Source: Motilibacter peucedani | Lineage (GTDB): Bacteria; Actinomycetota; Actinomycetes; Motilibacterales; Motilibacteraceae | Direction of reading: 5' to 3' | Assembly: GCF_003634695.1 (NCBI RefSeq) | Contig: NZ_RBWV01000011.1 | Location: 434,001-498,000, forward strand | Length of the DNA: 64,000 bases | Shown here: positions 1 through 9,372 of the stretch, piece after piece | Numbering within the stretch: the first letter of the stretch is position 1 | How the letters are laid out: each line of letters starts with the position of its first letter | Made by a program: the position numbers and the translations under genes | The notes under the pieces: model-generated | Told to the model about the DNA's origin: nothing | The model's database searches: none | Seen by the model: only the letters and a program-made list of their open reading frames with translations

Positions 1-162
1 GGTCGTGGGGATGCCCTGCCGGGTGGCCTCGGCGGCGAACCCCCGCAGCAGCTCCGCCGCCTGTGCGGCGTCGGCCCGCCGGCGCGCCTCGGCGGCTGCG
101 GCCAGGTCGGTGGCCGCAGCCCGGCGCTGCTCCTGCCACGCCGACTGCTCCGGGTCGCTCAC
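1..162 (-). CDS. Hypothetical protein, N-terminal fragment (cut by window edge)
   Basis: Reading leftward from a GTG at 162 gives 54 open codons that run off the window. The start follows a GAGGA-like ribosome site (in GTCGAGGAC). The visible part begins MSDPEQSAWQEQRRAAATD and is a charged, alanine/arginine-rich helix (RRAAATDLAAAAEARRRADA), probably a coiled coil, then LLRGFAAEATRQGIPTT. It is divergent from the gene at 203. No catalytic motif is visible and I do not recognise the family; the function lies in the missing C-terminal part. Confidence 0.6.
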   Translation of the reverse strand, partial: MSDPEQSAWQEQRRAAATDLAAAAEARRRADAAQAAELLRGFAAEATRQGIPTT

Positions 163-202
163 GTCCTCGACGCTACCGCGCCGTCGGCGCCAGACTGGGC
201 CC

Positions 203-868
203 ATGGCGCCGGCCGAGGTGCTCGAGGACTGCTGGGACCGCGTGCTCCAGGCCGTGGCGCCGCTCGCCCCGCGCGACTTCCTGCGCCCGACGCTCGCCGA
301 CGGCTGGTGCGTCGGCGACCTGCTGTTCCACCTGCTGCTCGACGCCCAGCGGGCGCTCGTCGCCTTCGCGACGCCGGCCGACGGGCCGCCGGACACCGAC
401 CTGGTGTCCTACTGGGCACCGTTCCGCCCTGGGGAAGGCGACGGCGGCTACGGACACGCCCGGTTCGTCCGCGTCTCGTCCTCCGCCTACGCCTCGCCCA
501 CGACGCTCGTGGAGCACCTGTCCACGACGACGCGGGCCGCGCTGCGCGCAGCGGCGGCGGCCGACCCCCAGGGCTGCCTCGAGACGCAGGGCGTGGTGCT
601 CTCGACGGGCGACTTCGTCGCCACCCTGGTCGTCGAGGCGAGCGTGCACCACCTCGACCTGGTGGCGCACCTGCCGGAGGCCCCGGCGCCGAGCGCAGGG
701 GGCCTCGCGCTGGTGCGGCGGGTGCTCGACGGCCTGCTCGGCTCCCCGCTCCCGACCGAGTGGTCCGACGAGGTCGCGGCGCTGAAGGGCACCGGACGAA
801 CCGCCCTGGACGCGCACGACCGGGCGCTGCTCGGGACGGACTCGGGCAAGCTGCCGCTCTTCGGCTGA
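203..868 (+). CDS. Maleylpyruvate isomerase-like (DinB-fold) protein
   Basis: This 221-residue protein resembles the actinobacterial mycothiol-dependent maleylpyruvate isomerase N-terminal family (four-helix DinB-like bundle). Family-type features are the N-terminal helix ending in LADGWCVGDLLFHLLLDAQRAL (compare the usual W-x-V-x-D-x-x-x-H pattern), which carries the metal-type His, and a second pair of His in VEASVHHLDLVAHL. Members are often mycothiol transferases or uncharacterised thiol-dependent enzymes. The ATG at 203 was chosen because the open frame upstream has low-complexity Ala/Arg composition and is the shadow of the minus-strand gene. A second member of the family lies at 22789. 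Substrate unknown. Confidence 0.8.
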   Translation: MAPAEVLEDCWDRVLQAVAPLAPRDFLRPTLADGWCVGDLLFHLLLDAQRALVAFATPADGPPDTDLVSYWAPFRPGEGDGGYGHARFVRVSSSAYASPTTLVEHLSTTTRAALRAAAAADPQGCLETQGVVLSTGDFVATLVVEASVHHLDLVAHLPEAPAPSAGGLALVRRVLDGLLGSPLPTEWSDEVAALKGTGRTALDAHDRALLGTDSGKLPLFG

Positions 869-972
869 TCCCGCTCTTGACAACGCTGCGTCACCTCAGC
901 AGGTTGAAGGACGCAACCCGCGGGCGCGCCGCCCGGGCGCGCTCGTGTCCGACGAGTGCGAGGAGTCCAGCA

Positions 973-2187
973 GTGACGCTAGACATTGCACCAGAGGAAG
1001 ACGGCAGGGCGGGCCAGCGGCTCGTCACCCGCAGGGCCGCCCTCGTGGCCGGCCTCGGCGCCGTCACAGGGGCGGCCGCCCTGGCCGGCGCACCGGCCGC
1101 CCAGGCGCAGAGCTCCCGCGGCGGCGGCGTGACCGTCAGCTGGGAGCCGTGGGGCACCTACATGGGCCAGACCATCCGGCGCTACACGCTCGCCAACCAG
1201 CACGGCATGGCCGTGCGCCTGCTGACCTACGGCGCGACGGTGCAGTCGCTCGACGTGCCCGACAAGCACGGCGAGGTCGCCAACGTCGCGCTCGGCTTCG
1301 ACAACCTGGCCGACTACGTCGCGAAGTCGCCCTACTTCGGCGCGACGATCGGGCGCTACGGCAACCGCATCCGCGCCGGGGGCTTCACGCTCGACGGCCA
1401 CACCTACCCGCTGCCGCTCAACAACGGGCTCGCCACGCTGCACGGCGGCTTCGTGGGCTGGGACAAGCTGGTCTGGAGCGCGTCGACCTTCACGACCAAG
1501 CGGGGCACGGGCGTGCTCTTCAGCCTGGTGAGCCCCGACGGCGACCAGGGCTTCCCCGGCACGGTGCACGCGACGGCGTCCTACGAGCTGACCTCGCAGG
1601 ACGACCTCGAGCTGCACTACACCGCCACGACGGACATGCCCACGGTCATCAACATGACCAACCACACCTACTTCAACCTGGGCGGTGAGGGCACGGGGAC
1701 GATCGAGGACCACCTGCTCAAGCTGAACGCGAGCCGCTACACGCCCGTGGACGTCAACCTCATCCCGACCGGCGCGCTGCCCTCGGTGCACGGCACGCCC
1801 TTCGACTTCACGACCAAGCACCAGATCGGCGAGCGCATCGACGCCGACGACGAGCAGCTGCACCTCGCCAACGGCGGCTACGACCACAACTGGGTGCTCG
1901 ACCGCTGGGACGGCACCCTCCAGCGTGCGGCCTGGCTGCGGGACCCCGACTCGGGGCGCACGATGATGGTCGAGACGACCGAGCCCGGCATCCAGTTCTA
2001 CTCGGGCAACTTCCTCGACGGCAGCTTCGCCGGGACCAGCGGGCAGGTCTACCGCAAGCACGACGCCCTGACCCTGGAGACGCAGCACTTCCCCGACTCG
2101 CCCAACCAGCCCTCGTTCCCGTCGACGGTCCTGCGCCCCGGGCAGACCTACGACACGACGACGGTCTACCGCTTCAAGGCCCACTAG
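973..2187 (+). CDS. Tat-exported aldose 1-epimerase (galactose mutarotase)
   Basis: This 404-residue enzyme should interconvert alpha and beta anomers of aldoses. A twin-arginine signal is visible at residues 16-46 (RLVTRRAALVAGLG then APAAQAQ), so it probably acts outside the membrane. Mutarotase motifs follow in order: GATIGRYGNRI, TNHTYFNLGG with the catalytic His, DHNWVL, EPGIQFYSGN, and a C-terminal ALTLETQHFPDSPNQP holding the catalytic Glu. The GTG start has GAGGAG upstream. A possible -35 TTGACA lies at 877-882. It sits near the arabinose operon, so a role in presenting the right sugar anomer for uptake is plausible but inferred. The tail after the Glu ends normally, so the gene looks intact. 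Confidence 0.92.
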   Translation: MTLDIAPEEDGRAGQRLVTRRAALVAGLGAVTGAAALAGAPAAQAQSSRGGGVTVSWEPWGTYMGQTIRRYTLANQHGMAVRLLTYGATVQSLDVPDKHGEVANVALGFDNLADYVAKSPYFGATIGRYGNRIRAGGFTLDGHTYPLPLNNGLATLHGGFVGWDKLVWSASTFTTKRGTGVLFSLVSPDGDQGFPGTVHATASYELTSQDDLELHYTATTDMPTVINMTNHTYFNLGGEGTGTIEDHLLKLNASRYTPVDVNLIPTGALPSVHGTPFDFTTKHQIGERIDADDEQLHLANGGYDHNWVLDRWDGTLQRAAWLRDPDSGRTMMVETTEPGIQFYSGNFLDGSFAGTSGQVYRKHDALTLETQHFPDSPNQPSFPSTVLRPGQTYDTTTVYRFKAH

Positions 2188-2229
2188 GCAGGCCGGTCCG
2201 CCGTCGCGGGTGACGGCCCCCAGGACCCC

Positions 2230-2260
2230 GGGCCGGGTGCGGCGACCCCGCACCCGGCCC
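2230..2260 (+). terminator. Hairpin after the epimerase gene
   Basis: A 13-bp perfect stem (GGGCCGGGTGCGG with CCGCACCCGGCCC) closes a 5-nt loop 42 nt after the epimerase stop. There is no T-run, as is common in high-GC actinobacteria. Confidence 0.65.
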
Positions 2261-2300
2261 GCGGCAGGTGGCGCCCTCCGCGGTGCGGCATGCTCGAGGG

Positions 2301-3206
2301 GTGCAGATCTCGAGCCGGCGCCCGGTCCTGGTGGCGCTCTTGGTGGCCCTCGCGGCCTGCTCCGCGCTGCTCGTGGCCGTGGCCTTCGAGGTCTTCGTGC
2401 GCACCCAGACCGGCCAGCTGGTCGAGATCGCGGCCATGGGCGGCGTCACGATCGGCCAGGGCAGCCTCGCCCCGCACGCCAGCCGCGTCCTCGACGTGGT
2501 GTCGGTGTCGATGCTGGCGGCGGCGCTGCTCGTCACCATGGCGATCGGGCTCGCCCGCGGACGCTGGCGCTCGGCGCTGTCGGCAGCGCTGCTCATCGGC
2601 GGCTCGTCGCTGACCACCGAGCTGCTTAAGAAGCACGTGCTGACGCGGCCGAACTACGGCAACGGGGTCTCGAACTCGTTCCCGAGCGGCCACACCACGG
2701 TGGCGGCGTCCGTGGCGGCGGCCGCGGTGCTCGTGGCGCCCCGGCGCCTGCGGCCCTACGTCGCGGTGCTCGGGTGCGGCTACGCGATCGCCACCGGGCT
2801 GGCGACCGTGGTCGCCGGCTGGCACCGGCCCAGCGACGTCATCGCCGCGTACGCCGTGGTGCTGGCCTGGGCGTCGGTGACCGCCGCGCTGGTGGTCGAC
2901 GCCGCACCGCCGGACGCGAGCTCGCCGGCGCCCGACACGCCGCACCGGACGACCGCGCTGTTCCTCGCGAGCTCGGCCGCGCCGCTCGGCGTGCTCGCCG
3001 TCGGGCTCATCGCGATGACCGCCCGCCACGTGCCGGGCTCGTTCGGGCAGCTGCGGCAGGTGGCGGCCTACGCCGGCGGCATGGCGGCCATCGCCACGGC
3101 GGGGCTGGTGACGATGGCGGTGTGGCTGCTGGTGGTGCCGTTCGTCGACGCGGCCGGGCGCCACTCGTCGACCGGTGCCGAGCCCGCCCTCACGCTGCAG
3201 CGCTGA
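2301..3206 (+). CDS. PAP2-family membrane phosphatase
   Basis: This is an integral membrane protein of about 301 residues of the phosphatidic acid phosphatase type 2 superfamily, which hydrolyses lipid phosphates or pyrophosphates at the membrane surface. The three active-site blocks are visible: KKHVLTRPNYG, FPSGHTT, and GWHRPSDV (block-3 His and Asp). There are about six hydrophobic segments, the first directly at the N terminus (PVLVALLVALAACSALLVAVAF) and two after the active site. The start is uncertain: GTG at 2301 is adopted, GTG at 2268 adds 11 residues and neither has a good ribosome site. It converges with araA. Substrate unknown. Confidence 0.85.
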   Translation: MQISSRRPVLVALLVALAACSALLVAVAFEVFVRTQTGQLVEIAAMGGVTIGQGSLAPHASRVLDVVSVSMLAAALLVTMAIGLARGRWRSALSAALLIGGSSLTTELLKKHVLTRPNYGNGVSNSFPSGHTTVAASVAAAAVLVAPRRLRPYVAVLGCGYAIATGLATVVAGWHRPSDVIAAYAVVLAWASVTAALVVDAAPPDASSPAPDTPHRTTALFLASSAAPLGVLAVGLIAMTARHVPGSFGQLRQVAAYAGGMAAIATAGLVTMAVWLLVVPFVDAAGRHSSTGAEPALTLQR

Positions 3207-3236
3207 GACGGGCCCGGCCTCGGGCAGCGCGGTCGC

Positions 3237-4742
3237 TCAGAAGCCGCGGGCCAGCCGGTAGTAGGCCGAGTTCCACCGCAGCTCGTTGGCGAACTCGCGC
3301 GGCTTCGTGCCGGCGTCGATGAGCGCCAGCTCCGTGCGCGCCATCCCCGCGTAGTCCACGAGCGCCTCCACCGGCAGGGCCGACGACATCACCGTGTGGT
3401 GCGGGCCGCCGGCGAGCAGCCACGACTCGACCGAGGTCGTGAGGTCGGGCTGCGGCTTCCAGACCGCGCGGGCGACGGGCAGCTTGGGCAGCGGCTCGTC
3501 GGGGGTGACGACCTCGATCTCGTTGGCGACGAAGCGGAACCGCTCGCCGAGGTCCGAGAGGCCCACGACGAACGCCGGGCCGGGGACCGCGTCGAAGACC
3601 ATGCGCACAGGGTCCTCGCGGCCGCCGATGCCGAGCGGGTGGATCTCGATGCGCGGCGTCTCAACCGCGATCGACGGGCAGACCTCGAGCATGTGGGCGC
3701 CGAGGATCTTCGGCTCGCCCGGCCCGAAGTGGTAGGTGTAGTCCTCCATGAACGAGGTGCCGCCCTCGAGGCCCTCGGCCATCGTCTTGACGATGCGCAG
3801 CAGCGCCGAGGTCTTCCAGTCGCCCTCCCCGCCGAAGCCGTAGCCGTCGCCCATGAGGCGCTGCACGGCCAGGCCGGGGAGCTGGCGCAGGCCGCCGAGG
3901 TCCTCGAAGTTGGTCGTGAAGGCGGTGAAGCCGCCGTCGGTGAGGAAGCCGCGCAGCGCGACCTCCTGGCGGGCGCCGTAGCGCAGGGAGTCGTGCCGCT
4001 CGGCGCCCTTGCGCAGCTCGGGCACCACGTCGTAGAGCTCTTCGTACTCCGCGACCAGCGAGTCGATCTCGGCGTCGGACACCGCGTCGACACGAGCCAC
4101 CAGGTCGTTGACGCCGTAGGTGTTGACCGACATGCCGAAGACCCGCTGCGCCTCGACCTTGTCGGCCTCGGTGACCGCGACGTCGCGCATGTTGTCGCCG
4201 AAGCGCGCGAGCTTCAGGGTGCGGCTCTCGTGCCAGCCCCGCGCCGCGCGCGCCCAGATCGCCACCCGGCCCTGCACCGCGGGGTCGCCCGCAAAGCCGG
4301 CCACGGTCTTGCGGTGCACGCCCATGCGGGTCTCGATCGCCCCGAACTCCCGGTCGCCGTGCGCGGCCTGGTTGAGGTTCATGAAGTCCATGTCGATCTC
4401 GGACCACGGCAGCGAGGCGTTGGCCTGGGTGTGCAGGTGGAGCAGCGGCTTGCCGAGCGCGTCGAGGCCGGCGATCCACATCTTGGCCGGCGAGAAGGTG
4501 TGCATCCACGTGATGACGCCGATGCAGGTGTCGTCGGCCGTGGCGTCGAGGCAGGCGCGGCGGATCGCGTCGGCCGTCGTCAGCACCGGCTTCCAGACGA
4601 TCCGCACCGGGATCTGGCCCGACTCGTCGAGCAGGCGCGCGACGTCCTGCGACTGCTCGGCGACCTGGCGCAGCGTGTCGTCGCCGTAGAGCGACTGGCT
4701 GCCGGTGAGGAACCAGACCTCGTGCAGGTGGGGGGTGGTCAT
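3237..4742 (-). CDS. araA: L-arabinose isomerase
   Basis: This 501-residue enzyme converts L-arabinose to L-ribulose, the first step of the pathway. The length equals the family norm. Active-site signatures are present: GEGDWKTS and [10 protein letters not shown] (the two metal-binding Glu and a His) and GGPHHTV near the C terminus. The N terminus carries the usual [10 protein letters not shown]. It is the last gene of the minus-strand operon regulator-araB-araD-araA, 22 bp after araD, with an AAGGG ribosome site about 12 nt before the ATG. Regulation is expected from the promoter/operator at 8174-8209 in front of the LacI-type gene. Confidence 0.97.
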   Translation of the reverse strand: MTTPHLHEVWFLTGSQSLYGDDTLRQVAEQSQDVARLLDESGQIPVRIVWKPVLTTADAIRRACLDATADDTCIGVITWMHTFSPAKMWIAGLDALGKPLLHLHTQANASLPWSEIDMDFMNLNQAAHGDREFGAIETRMGVHRKTVAGFAGDPAVQGRVAIWARAARGWHESRTLKLARFGDNMRDVAVTEADKVEAQRVFGMSVNTYGVNDLVARVDAVSDAEIDSLVAEYEELYDVVPELRKGAERHDSLRYGARQEVALRGFLTDGGFTAFTTNFEDLGGLRQLPGLAVQRLMGDGYGFGGEGDWKTSALLRIVKTMAEGLEGGTSFMEDYTYHFGPGEPKILGAHMLEVCPSIAVETPRIEIHPLGIGGREDPVRMVFDAVPGPAFVVGLSDLGERFRFVANEIEVVTPDEPLPKLPVARAVWKPQPDLTTSVESWLLAGGPHHTVMSSALPVEALVDYAGMARTELALIDAGTKPREFANELRWNSAYYRLARGF

Positions 4743-4764
4743 GAGTGGGATGTTCCCTTCACGG

Positions 4765-5448
4765 TCAGCGCTGTCCGTAGACGTTCTGGTAGCGGTCGTA
4801 GAGGCGGTCGATGTCGTCCTGCGGGATGGGTACGAGCTCGCCGCCCTGGCGCGCGATGTGCACGCTGCGGGCGACGTCCTCGCACATGACGGCGGCCTTG
4901 ACCGCAGCCTTCGCGTCCTTGCCGATGCTGAAGACGCCGTGGTTCTGCATGAGCACGGCCGGCGAGCGCGAGTCCTTCAGCGTCTCGACGATGCCGATGC
5001 CGATGTCGTCGTTGCCGATGAGGGCGAAGGGCCCGACCGGGATCGGGCCGCCGAACTCGTCGGCCATGGCGGTCAGCACGCACGGCACCGGCTCGGCGCG
5101 CGCGGCCCAGGCGCAGGCGTACGTCGAGTGCGTGTGCACCACGCCGCCGACCTCGGGCATGTGGCGGTAGACGTAGGCGTGCGCCGCCGTGTCGGAGCTC
5201 GGTGAGTGCTCGCCCTCGACGACCTCGCCGTCGAGCGTGCACACGATCATCGACTCGGGCGTCAGCTCGTCGTACTCGACGCCGCTGGGCTTGATGACGA
5301 AGAGGTCCGATCCCGGCACGCGGCCGGACACGTTGCCGGCGGTCCACACGACCAGCTCGTAGCGCACGAGCTGCGCGTGGAGCGCTGCGACCTGCACGCG
5401 TACGCGGTCGACCGCCTCCCGCACCGGTCCGTCGATCGTGGTCGTCAT
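4765..5448 (-). CDS. araD: L-ribulose-5-phosphate 4-epimerase
   Basis: The 227-residue class II aldolase-fold enzyme epimerises L-ribulose 5-phosphate to D-xylulose 5-phosphate, which enters the pentose phosphate pathway. Visible motifs are [13 protein letters not shown] (phosphate site), the zinc ligands in VVHTHS, and QNHGVFSIG with the third His. The ATG at 5448 overlaps the araB stop in ATGA, so translation is likely coupled. Length and order match canonical AraD. Confidence 0.96.
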   Translation of the reverse strand: MTTTIDGPVREAVDRVRVQVAALHAQLVRYELVVWTAGNVSGRVPGSDLFVIKPSGVEYDELTPESMIVCTLDGEVVEGEHSPSSDTAAHAYVYRHMPEVGGVVHTHSTYACAWAARAEPVPCVLTAMADEFGGPIPVGPFALIGNDDIGIGIVETLKDSRSPAVLMQNHGVFSIGKDAKAAVKAAVMCEDVARSVHIARQGGELVPIPQDDIDRLYDRYQNVYGQR

Positions 5449-7112
5449 GCCTGCGCCTCCCGCTTGATCGCGCGCAGCCGGTGGAGCAGGCCGCCCAGGG
5501 CGCCGTCGTCCGGGCCGAAGGCGTCGTGGAGCCGGCGGTACTCCGCGTAGAGCGCGTCGTAGGCGGTGGCCCGCTCCTCGTCGGGCACGAAGGCCGCCTC
5601 GTCCTTGCGGCCCATGGCCTCGCTGGCGGCGTAGACGTCGGGGTAGGCCCCGGCGGCGACGGCGGCATGGATGGCGGAGCCGAGGGCCGGGCCCTGCTCG
5701 CTGGCCAGCAGCGAGAGCGGGCGGCGGGTGACGTCGGCGTAGGTCTGCATGAGGAACCGGTTCTTGAGCAGACCACCAGCGACCACGAACTCGGTCACCG
5801 GGACGCCGCTCTCCTCGAACGCCTCGATGATGCGCCGGGTGCCGAAGGCCGTCGCCTCGAGCAGCGCGCGGTAGACCTCTTCGGGGCGCGTCGCGAGCGT
5901 CGCACCGACCAGCACTCCGGAGAGCTCGTGGTCGACGAGCACCGAGCGGTTGCCCAGGTGCCAGTCGAGGGCGACGAGGCCGTGCTCGCCGACCGCCTGC
6001 TCCGCGGACAGGTTGGTGAGGTGCTCGTGGATCGAGATGCCCTGCTGCTGCGCGGCTTCGGTGTAGGACGCGGGCACGCTGGTGCGGGTGAACCACGCGA
6101 AGATGTCACCGACGCCCGACTGGCCGGCTTCGTAGCCCCAGTAGCCCGGCGTGATGCCGTCACGCACGACGCCGCACATGCCCGGCACCTCGCCGAGGGT
6201 GTCGGAGTTCATGACGTGGCAGGTGCTCGTGCCCATGATGGCGAGCATCTGGCCGGGCGAGGTCGCCTTCGCGGCGGGGGCGGTGACGTGGGCGTCGACG
6301 TTGCCGACCGCGACCGCGATGCCGGCCGGCAGGCCGGTCCAGCCCGCAGCCTGCTCGGTCAGCCCGCCGACGCGGGCACCGAGAGGTGCGAGCTCGCGGG
6401 CGACCTTGGCCTCGAAGAAGTCGCCGAACCCGGGCGCCAGCGCCTCGAGGAACTCGCGGCTCGGGTACTCGCCCTCCTGCAGCACGGCCTTGTAGCCGGC
6501 CGTGCAGACGTTGCGCACGTAGGTGCCCGACAGCTGCCAGATGATCCAGTCGGCGGCCTCGACCCAGTGCTCGGTCCGCGCGTAGACGTCGGGCGCCTCC
6601 TCGAACAGCTGCAGGCCCTTCGCGAGCTCCCACTCGCTGGAGAGCTTGCCGCCGTAGCGGGCGATCCACGGCTCCTTGCGCTCGTGCGCGAGGGCGTTGA
6701 TGCGGTCGGCCTGGCCCTGAGCGGCGTGGTGCTTCCACAGCTTGACGTAGGCGTGCGGCTCGCCGCGCAGCTCGTCGAGCTCGCACAGCGGGGTGCCGTC
6801 GGCGAGCGTCGGCAGCACGGTGCAGGCCGTGAAGTCGGTGGCGATGCCGATGACGTCGGCGGGGTCGACCCCGCTGGCCGCGACCGCCGCGGGCACGGCG
6901 TTCTGGAGCACCTCGACGTAATCGCGGGGCACCTGCAGCGCCCAGTCGTGGCCGAGCCGCTCACCGCCGGGGAGCGTCTGCTCCAGCACCGCGTGGGGGT
7001 ACTCGTGGACGGCGCTGCCCAGCTCCGTGCCGTCTGCGACGCGCACGACCACGGCCCTGCCCGAGAGGGTGCCGTAGTCGACGCCGACCACGACCCTGCG
7101 GTCCTCGCTCAT
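5445..7112 (-). CDS. araB: L-ribulokinase
   Basis: The 555-residue FGGY-family sugar kinase phosphorylates L-ribulose at O5. The N-terminal VVGVDYGTLSGRAVVV is the first ATP/sugar lobe; IGIATDFTACTVLP and GNVDAHVTAPAA follow, and the C-terminal VVAGGLLKNRFLMQTYADV motif is typical of ribulokinases. It begins with ATGAGC, overlapping the regulator stop by 4 bp, and its own stop overlaps araD. The tight order kinase-epimerase-isomerase is a standard actinobacterial arrangement. Confidence 0.96.
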   Translation of the reverse strand: MSEDRRVVVGVDYGTLSGRAVVVRVADGTELGSAVHEYPHAVLEQTLPGGERLGHDWALQVPRDYVEVLQNAVPAAVAASGVDPADVIGIATDFTACTVLPTLADGTPLCELDELRGEPHAYVKLWKHHAAQGQADRINALAHERKEPWIARYGGKLSSEWELAKGLQLFEEAPDVYARTEHWVEAADWIIWQLSGTYVRNVCTAGYKAVLQEGEYPSREFLEALAPGFGDFFEAKVARELAPLGARVGGLTEQAAGWTGLPAGIAVAVGNVDAHVTAPAAKATSPGQMLAIMGTSTCHVMNSDTLGEVPGMCGVVRDGITPGYWGYEAGQSGVGDIFAWFTRTSVPASYTEAAQQQGISIHEHLTNLSAEQAVGEHGLVALDWHLGNRSVLVDHELSGVLVGATLATRPEEVYRALLEATAFGTRRIIEAFEESGVPVTEFVVAGGLLKNRFLMQTYADVTRRPLSLLASEQGPALGSAIHAAVAAGAYPDVYAASEAMGRKDEAAFVPDEERATAYDALYAEYRRLHDAFGPDDGALGGLLHRLRAIKREAQA

Positions 7113-8173
7113 GTTGTCCTTCCAGGTCTCTTGCTGCCGGTCCTGCCGGCCTTGCCGGTCTTCGTGGTGGAGGGGCGCAGGGAGCTGCGGCGCACGACGA
7201 GCTCCGCGGGGACCGTCACCGACTGCGGCTGCACGCCGTCGGTCAGCTGGCCGACGAGCAGCTCGATGCTGCGGCGCCCGAGCTCCTCGAAGTTCTGGCG
7301 CACAGTGGTCAGCGGTGGTCCGTAGTAGGCCGCTTCGGGCACGTCGTCGAAGCCGACCACGAGCACGTCGTCGGGCACGCGCAGGCCGGACTCCTCGAGC
7401 CCGCGCAGGACGCCCAGCGCCATGGGGTCGTTGCTCACGAACACCGCCTCGACGTCGCCGTGCTCGGCGAGCTGCCGGGCGGCCGCGTAGCCGGAGGCCG
7501 GGCTCCAGTCGCCGCGCAGCACGTCGGGCACCGGCGCCCCGGCCTCCTCGAGGGTGCGGCGCCAGCCGCGTACGCGCGCCTGCGACTCGATCCAGCTGCG
7601 CGGCCCGCTGACGTGGTGCACGGTGCGCACGCCCTGCTCGAGCAGGTGCCGGGTCGCCTGCGCGGCGCCGTCGACCTGGTCGACCGAGACGGTCGGCGGC
7701 CCGCCGTCAGCGGCCCCCTCGACGACGATGGTCGGCAGCGACGTGGACAGCTGGGCCAGCGCCGACTTGGCCTGCTCCTCGGTGGAGATGACGACGAGGC
7801 CCTCGACCGACTGCTCCTCGAGGCGCTGGAGCGCGGCGCGAAAGCTGCGCCCGTCGAGCACGCGCTCACTGGCGATGCTGAGGTAGTAGCCGGCGCGACG
7901 CGCGGCCTGCTCGACGGCGAAGATGACACTGGCGGGGCCGTAGAGCTGGGTGCCCGAGCTGATGACGCCGATCGTGTGGCTCCGGCGCGTCACCAGCGCG
8001 CGAGCGGCGATGTTGCGCCGGTAGCCGAGGTCCTGGATCGCGGCCAGCACGCGCTCGCGCGTGTGCGGTCGCACGGAGTCGGAGTCGTTGAGCACCCGCG
8101 AGACGGTCTGGTGCGACACGCCCGCCGCCGCCGCGACGTCGCCCATGGTGGCAGGGCGGGCGGCGGGAGGCAT
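7109..8173 (-). CDS. LacI-family regulator of the arabinose operon (AraR-type)
   Basis: This 354-residue regulator has an N-terminal LacI helix-turn-helix (residues 9-32, GDVAAAAGVSHQTVSRVLND) followed by a periplasmic-binding-like sensor domain with HTIGVISSG, VVGFDDVPEAAYYGPPLTTV and a basic C terminus. It is the first gene of the operon and overlaps araB by 4 bp, so it should control its own synthesis with araBDA. The ATG at 8173 has no ribosome site but lies 8 nt after a -10 element, which suggests a leaderless transcript. The inducer is presumably L-arabinose or a derivative; this is inferred from context. Confidence 0.93.
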   Translation of the reverse strand: MPPAARPATMGDVAAAAGVSHQTVSRVLNDSDSVRPHTRERVLAAIQDLGYRRNIAARALVTRRSHTIGVISSGTQLYGPASVIFAVEQAARRAGYYLSIASERVLDGRSFRAALQRLEEQSVEGLVVISTEEQAKSALAQLSTSLPTIVVEGAADGGPPTVSVDQVDGAAQATRHLLEQGVRTVHHVSGPRSWIESQARVRGWRRTLEEAGAPVPDVLRGDWSPASGYAAARQLAEHGDVEAVFVSNDPMALGVLRGLEESGLRVPDDVLVVGFDDVPEAAYYGPPLTTVRQNFEELGRRSIELLVGQLTDGVQPQSVTVPAELVVRRSSLRPSTTKTGKAGRTGSKRPGRTT

Positions 8174-8209
8174 GCCGAAGAGTGTTAACGCTCACATCAC
8201 CGATGTCAA
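8174..8209 (-). promoter_or_regulatory. Leaderless ara promoter with overlapping LacI-type operator
   Basis: On the minus strand a perfect -35 TTGACA (8209-8204) and a -10-like TAACAC (8187-8182) are separated by 16 nt. The -10 ends 8 nt before the ATG. An imperfect LacI-type palindrome TGTGAGCGTTAACACT (8196-8181) covers the -10 region, so bound repressor would block polymerase. Confidence 0.75.
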
Positions 8210-8273
8210 GCCCCGGGCCCGAGCTGGCCGGGCACCATGTCGCTGCCCCCAGCACGGTCGCCCAGGTGCCAGG

Positions 8274-9365
8274 ATGGCAGAGCCGCCCGGGTCCGGGCAG
8301 CACGACCGACGAACGGGGGCGTGGGTGCGAGCGGCAGCCCGGCAGTGCGCGCCTCGGCGCGCTCGCCTGGTCCCCGCGGTGGCGCTGGCCGCGCTGCTGC
8401 CGCTGTGCGCGTGCAGCCAGGCGGTACCCGTCGCGTCGTCGCACCCGGCGACGTCCGCCTCCGCCGCACCGGCCACGGCCGTCCCCCCGTCGCCGCCACC
8501 GGCAGCCCTCGACAGCGGCACGCCGGTGCCGCTCTGGCAGGAGGCGTTCTCAGCGGCACCGACGCCGGCGGCGCCCTCGACGGCGCTCCCGTCAGCACCC
8601 GCAGCGACCGCCCCGGCCGGAGCGACCGCTCCAGCCGCCGCGACCGCCACACCAGCGGCGCCCGCCGTCTCCGCCACGCCCGCGCCGCCCGTGACGTCGG
8701 CACCACCGGCCGCACCGCAGGCCCCCGCTGTGCCGGAGGGCACCGGCGTGCCGGCCGGCATGCGCACCTTCGCCGGCCTCCGCGTACCTCCCGGCCACGG
8801 GGCGTCGGTGTCCCTCACGTTCGACGACGGGCCAGCACCGGCCTACACCACCAAGGTGCTCGCGCTGCTCGCGAGCCACCGCGTCACTGCGGTGTTCTGC
8901 CTGGTCGGCACCCAGGTGGCGGCGCACCCGCAGCTCGTGCGCGCGGAGCACGCCGCCGGCCACCTGCTCTGCGACCACAGCCGCGACCACGACCTCACGA
9001 TGACGACGAAGGGCGCGGCCTACGTCACGGCGGAGGTCGACGACGGAATCGCCGCCGTGCGGCGGGCGGCGCCGGGCGTACCCGTGCCCTACTACCGCCA
9101 GCCGGGCGGCGAGTGGACACCCGAGGTCTTGTCCGCCGCGTCGGCGGCCGGGCTGCGGCCGTTGCGCTGGAGCGTCGACCCGCGGGACTGGTCACGGCCG
9201 GGCGAGCGGGCCATCGCTAGCCGCGTGCTGGAGCAGCTGCGTCCCGGCGGCGTCGTGCTGATGCACGACGGCGGTGGCGACCGCTCGGAGACCGTGGCGG
9301 TGCTCACCTGGCTGCTCGACGCGCTGCCCCAGGCGGGGTGGCACTTCACCCTGCCGGCGGCCTGA
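8274..9365 (+). CDS. Lipoprotein polysaccharide deacetylase (CE4, NodB domain)
   Basis: This 363-residue protein has a lipobox-like LCAC (Cys47) after a hydrophobic stretch, an Ala/Pro-rich spacer of about 100 residues, and a C-terminal NodB domain. The CE4 motifs are complete: SLTFDDGPAPAYT (catalytic Asp and metal Asp), CDHSRDHDL (metal His pair), YRQPGG, WSVDPRDW and VLMHDGGG. It should remove N- or O-acetyl groups from a cell-wall or exogenous polysaccharide while anchored outside the membrane. The spacer is typical of wall-spanning lipoproteins. It is divergent from the ara operon and converges with the XRE gene (7 bp). The ATG at 8274 has only a weak AGG before it. Confidence 0.9.
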   Translation: MAEPPGSGQHDRRTGAWVRAAARQCAPRRARLVPAVALAALLPLCACSQAVPVASSHPATSASAAPATAVPPSPPPAALDSGTPVPLWQEAFSAAPTPAAPSTALPSAPAATAPAGATAPAAATATPAAPAVSATPAPPVTSAPPAAPQAPAVPEGTGVPAGMRTFAGLRVPPGHGASVSLTFDDGPAPAYTTKVLALLASHRVTAVFCLVGTQVAAHPQLVRAEHAAGHLLCDHSRDHDLTMTTKGAAYVTAEVDDGIAAVRRAAPGVPVPYYRQPGGEWTPEVLSAASAAGLRPLRWSVDPRDWSRPGERAIASRVLEQLRPGGVVLMHDGGGDRSETVAVLTWLLDALPQAGWHFTLPAA

Positions 9366-9372
9366 GGTCGGC

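Noticed and set aside
2184-3164. Minus-strand open frame over the PAP2 gene
   Set aside because: His/Arg-rich antisense shadow; the plus strand shows all three PAP2 active-site blocks.
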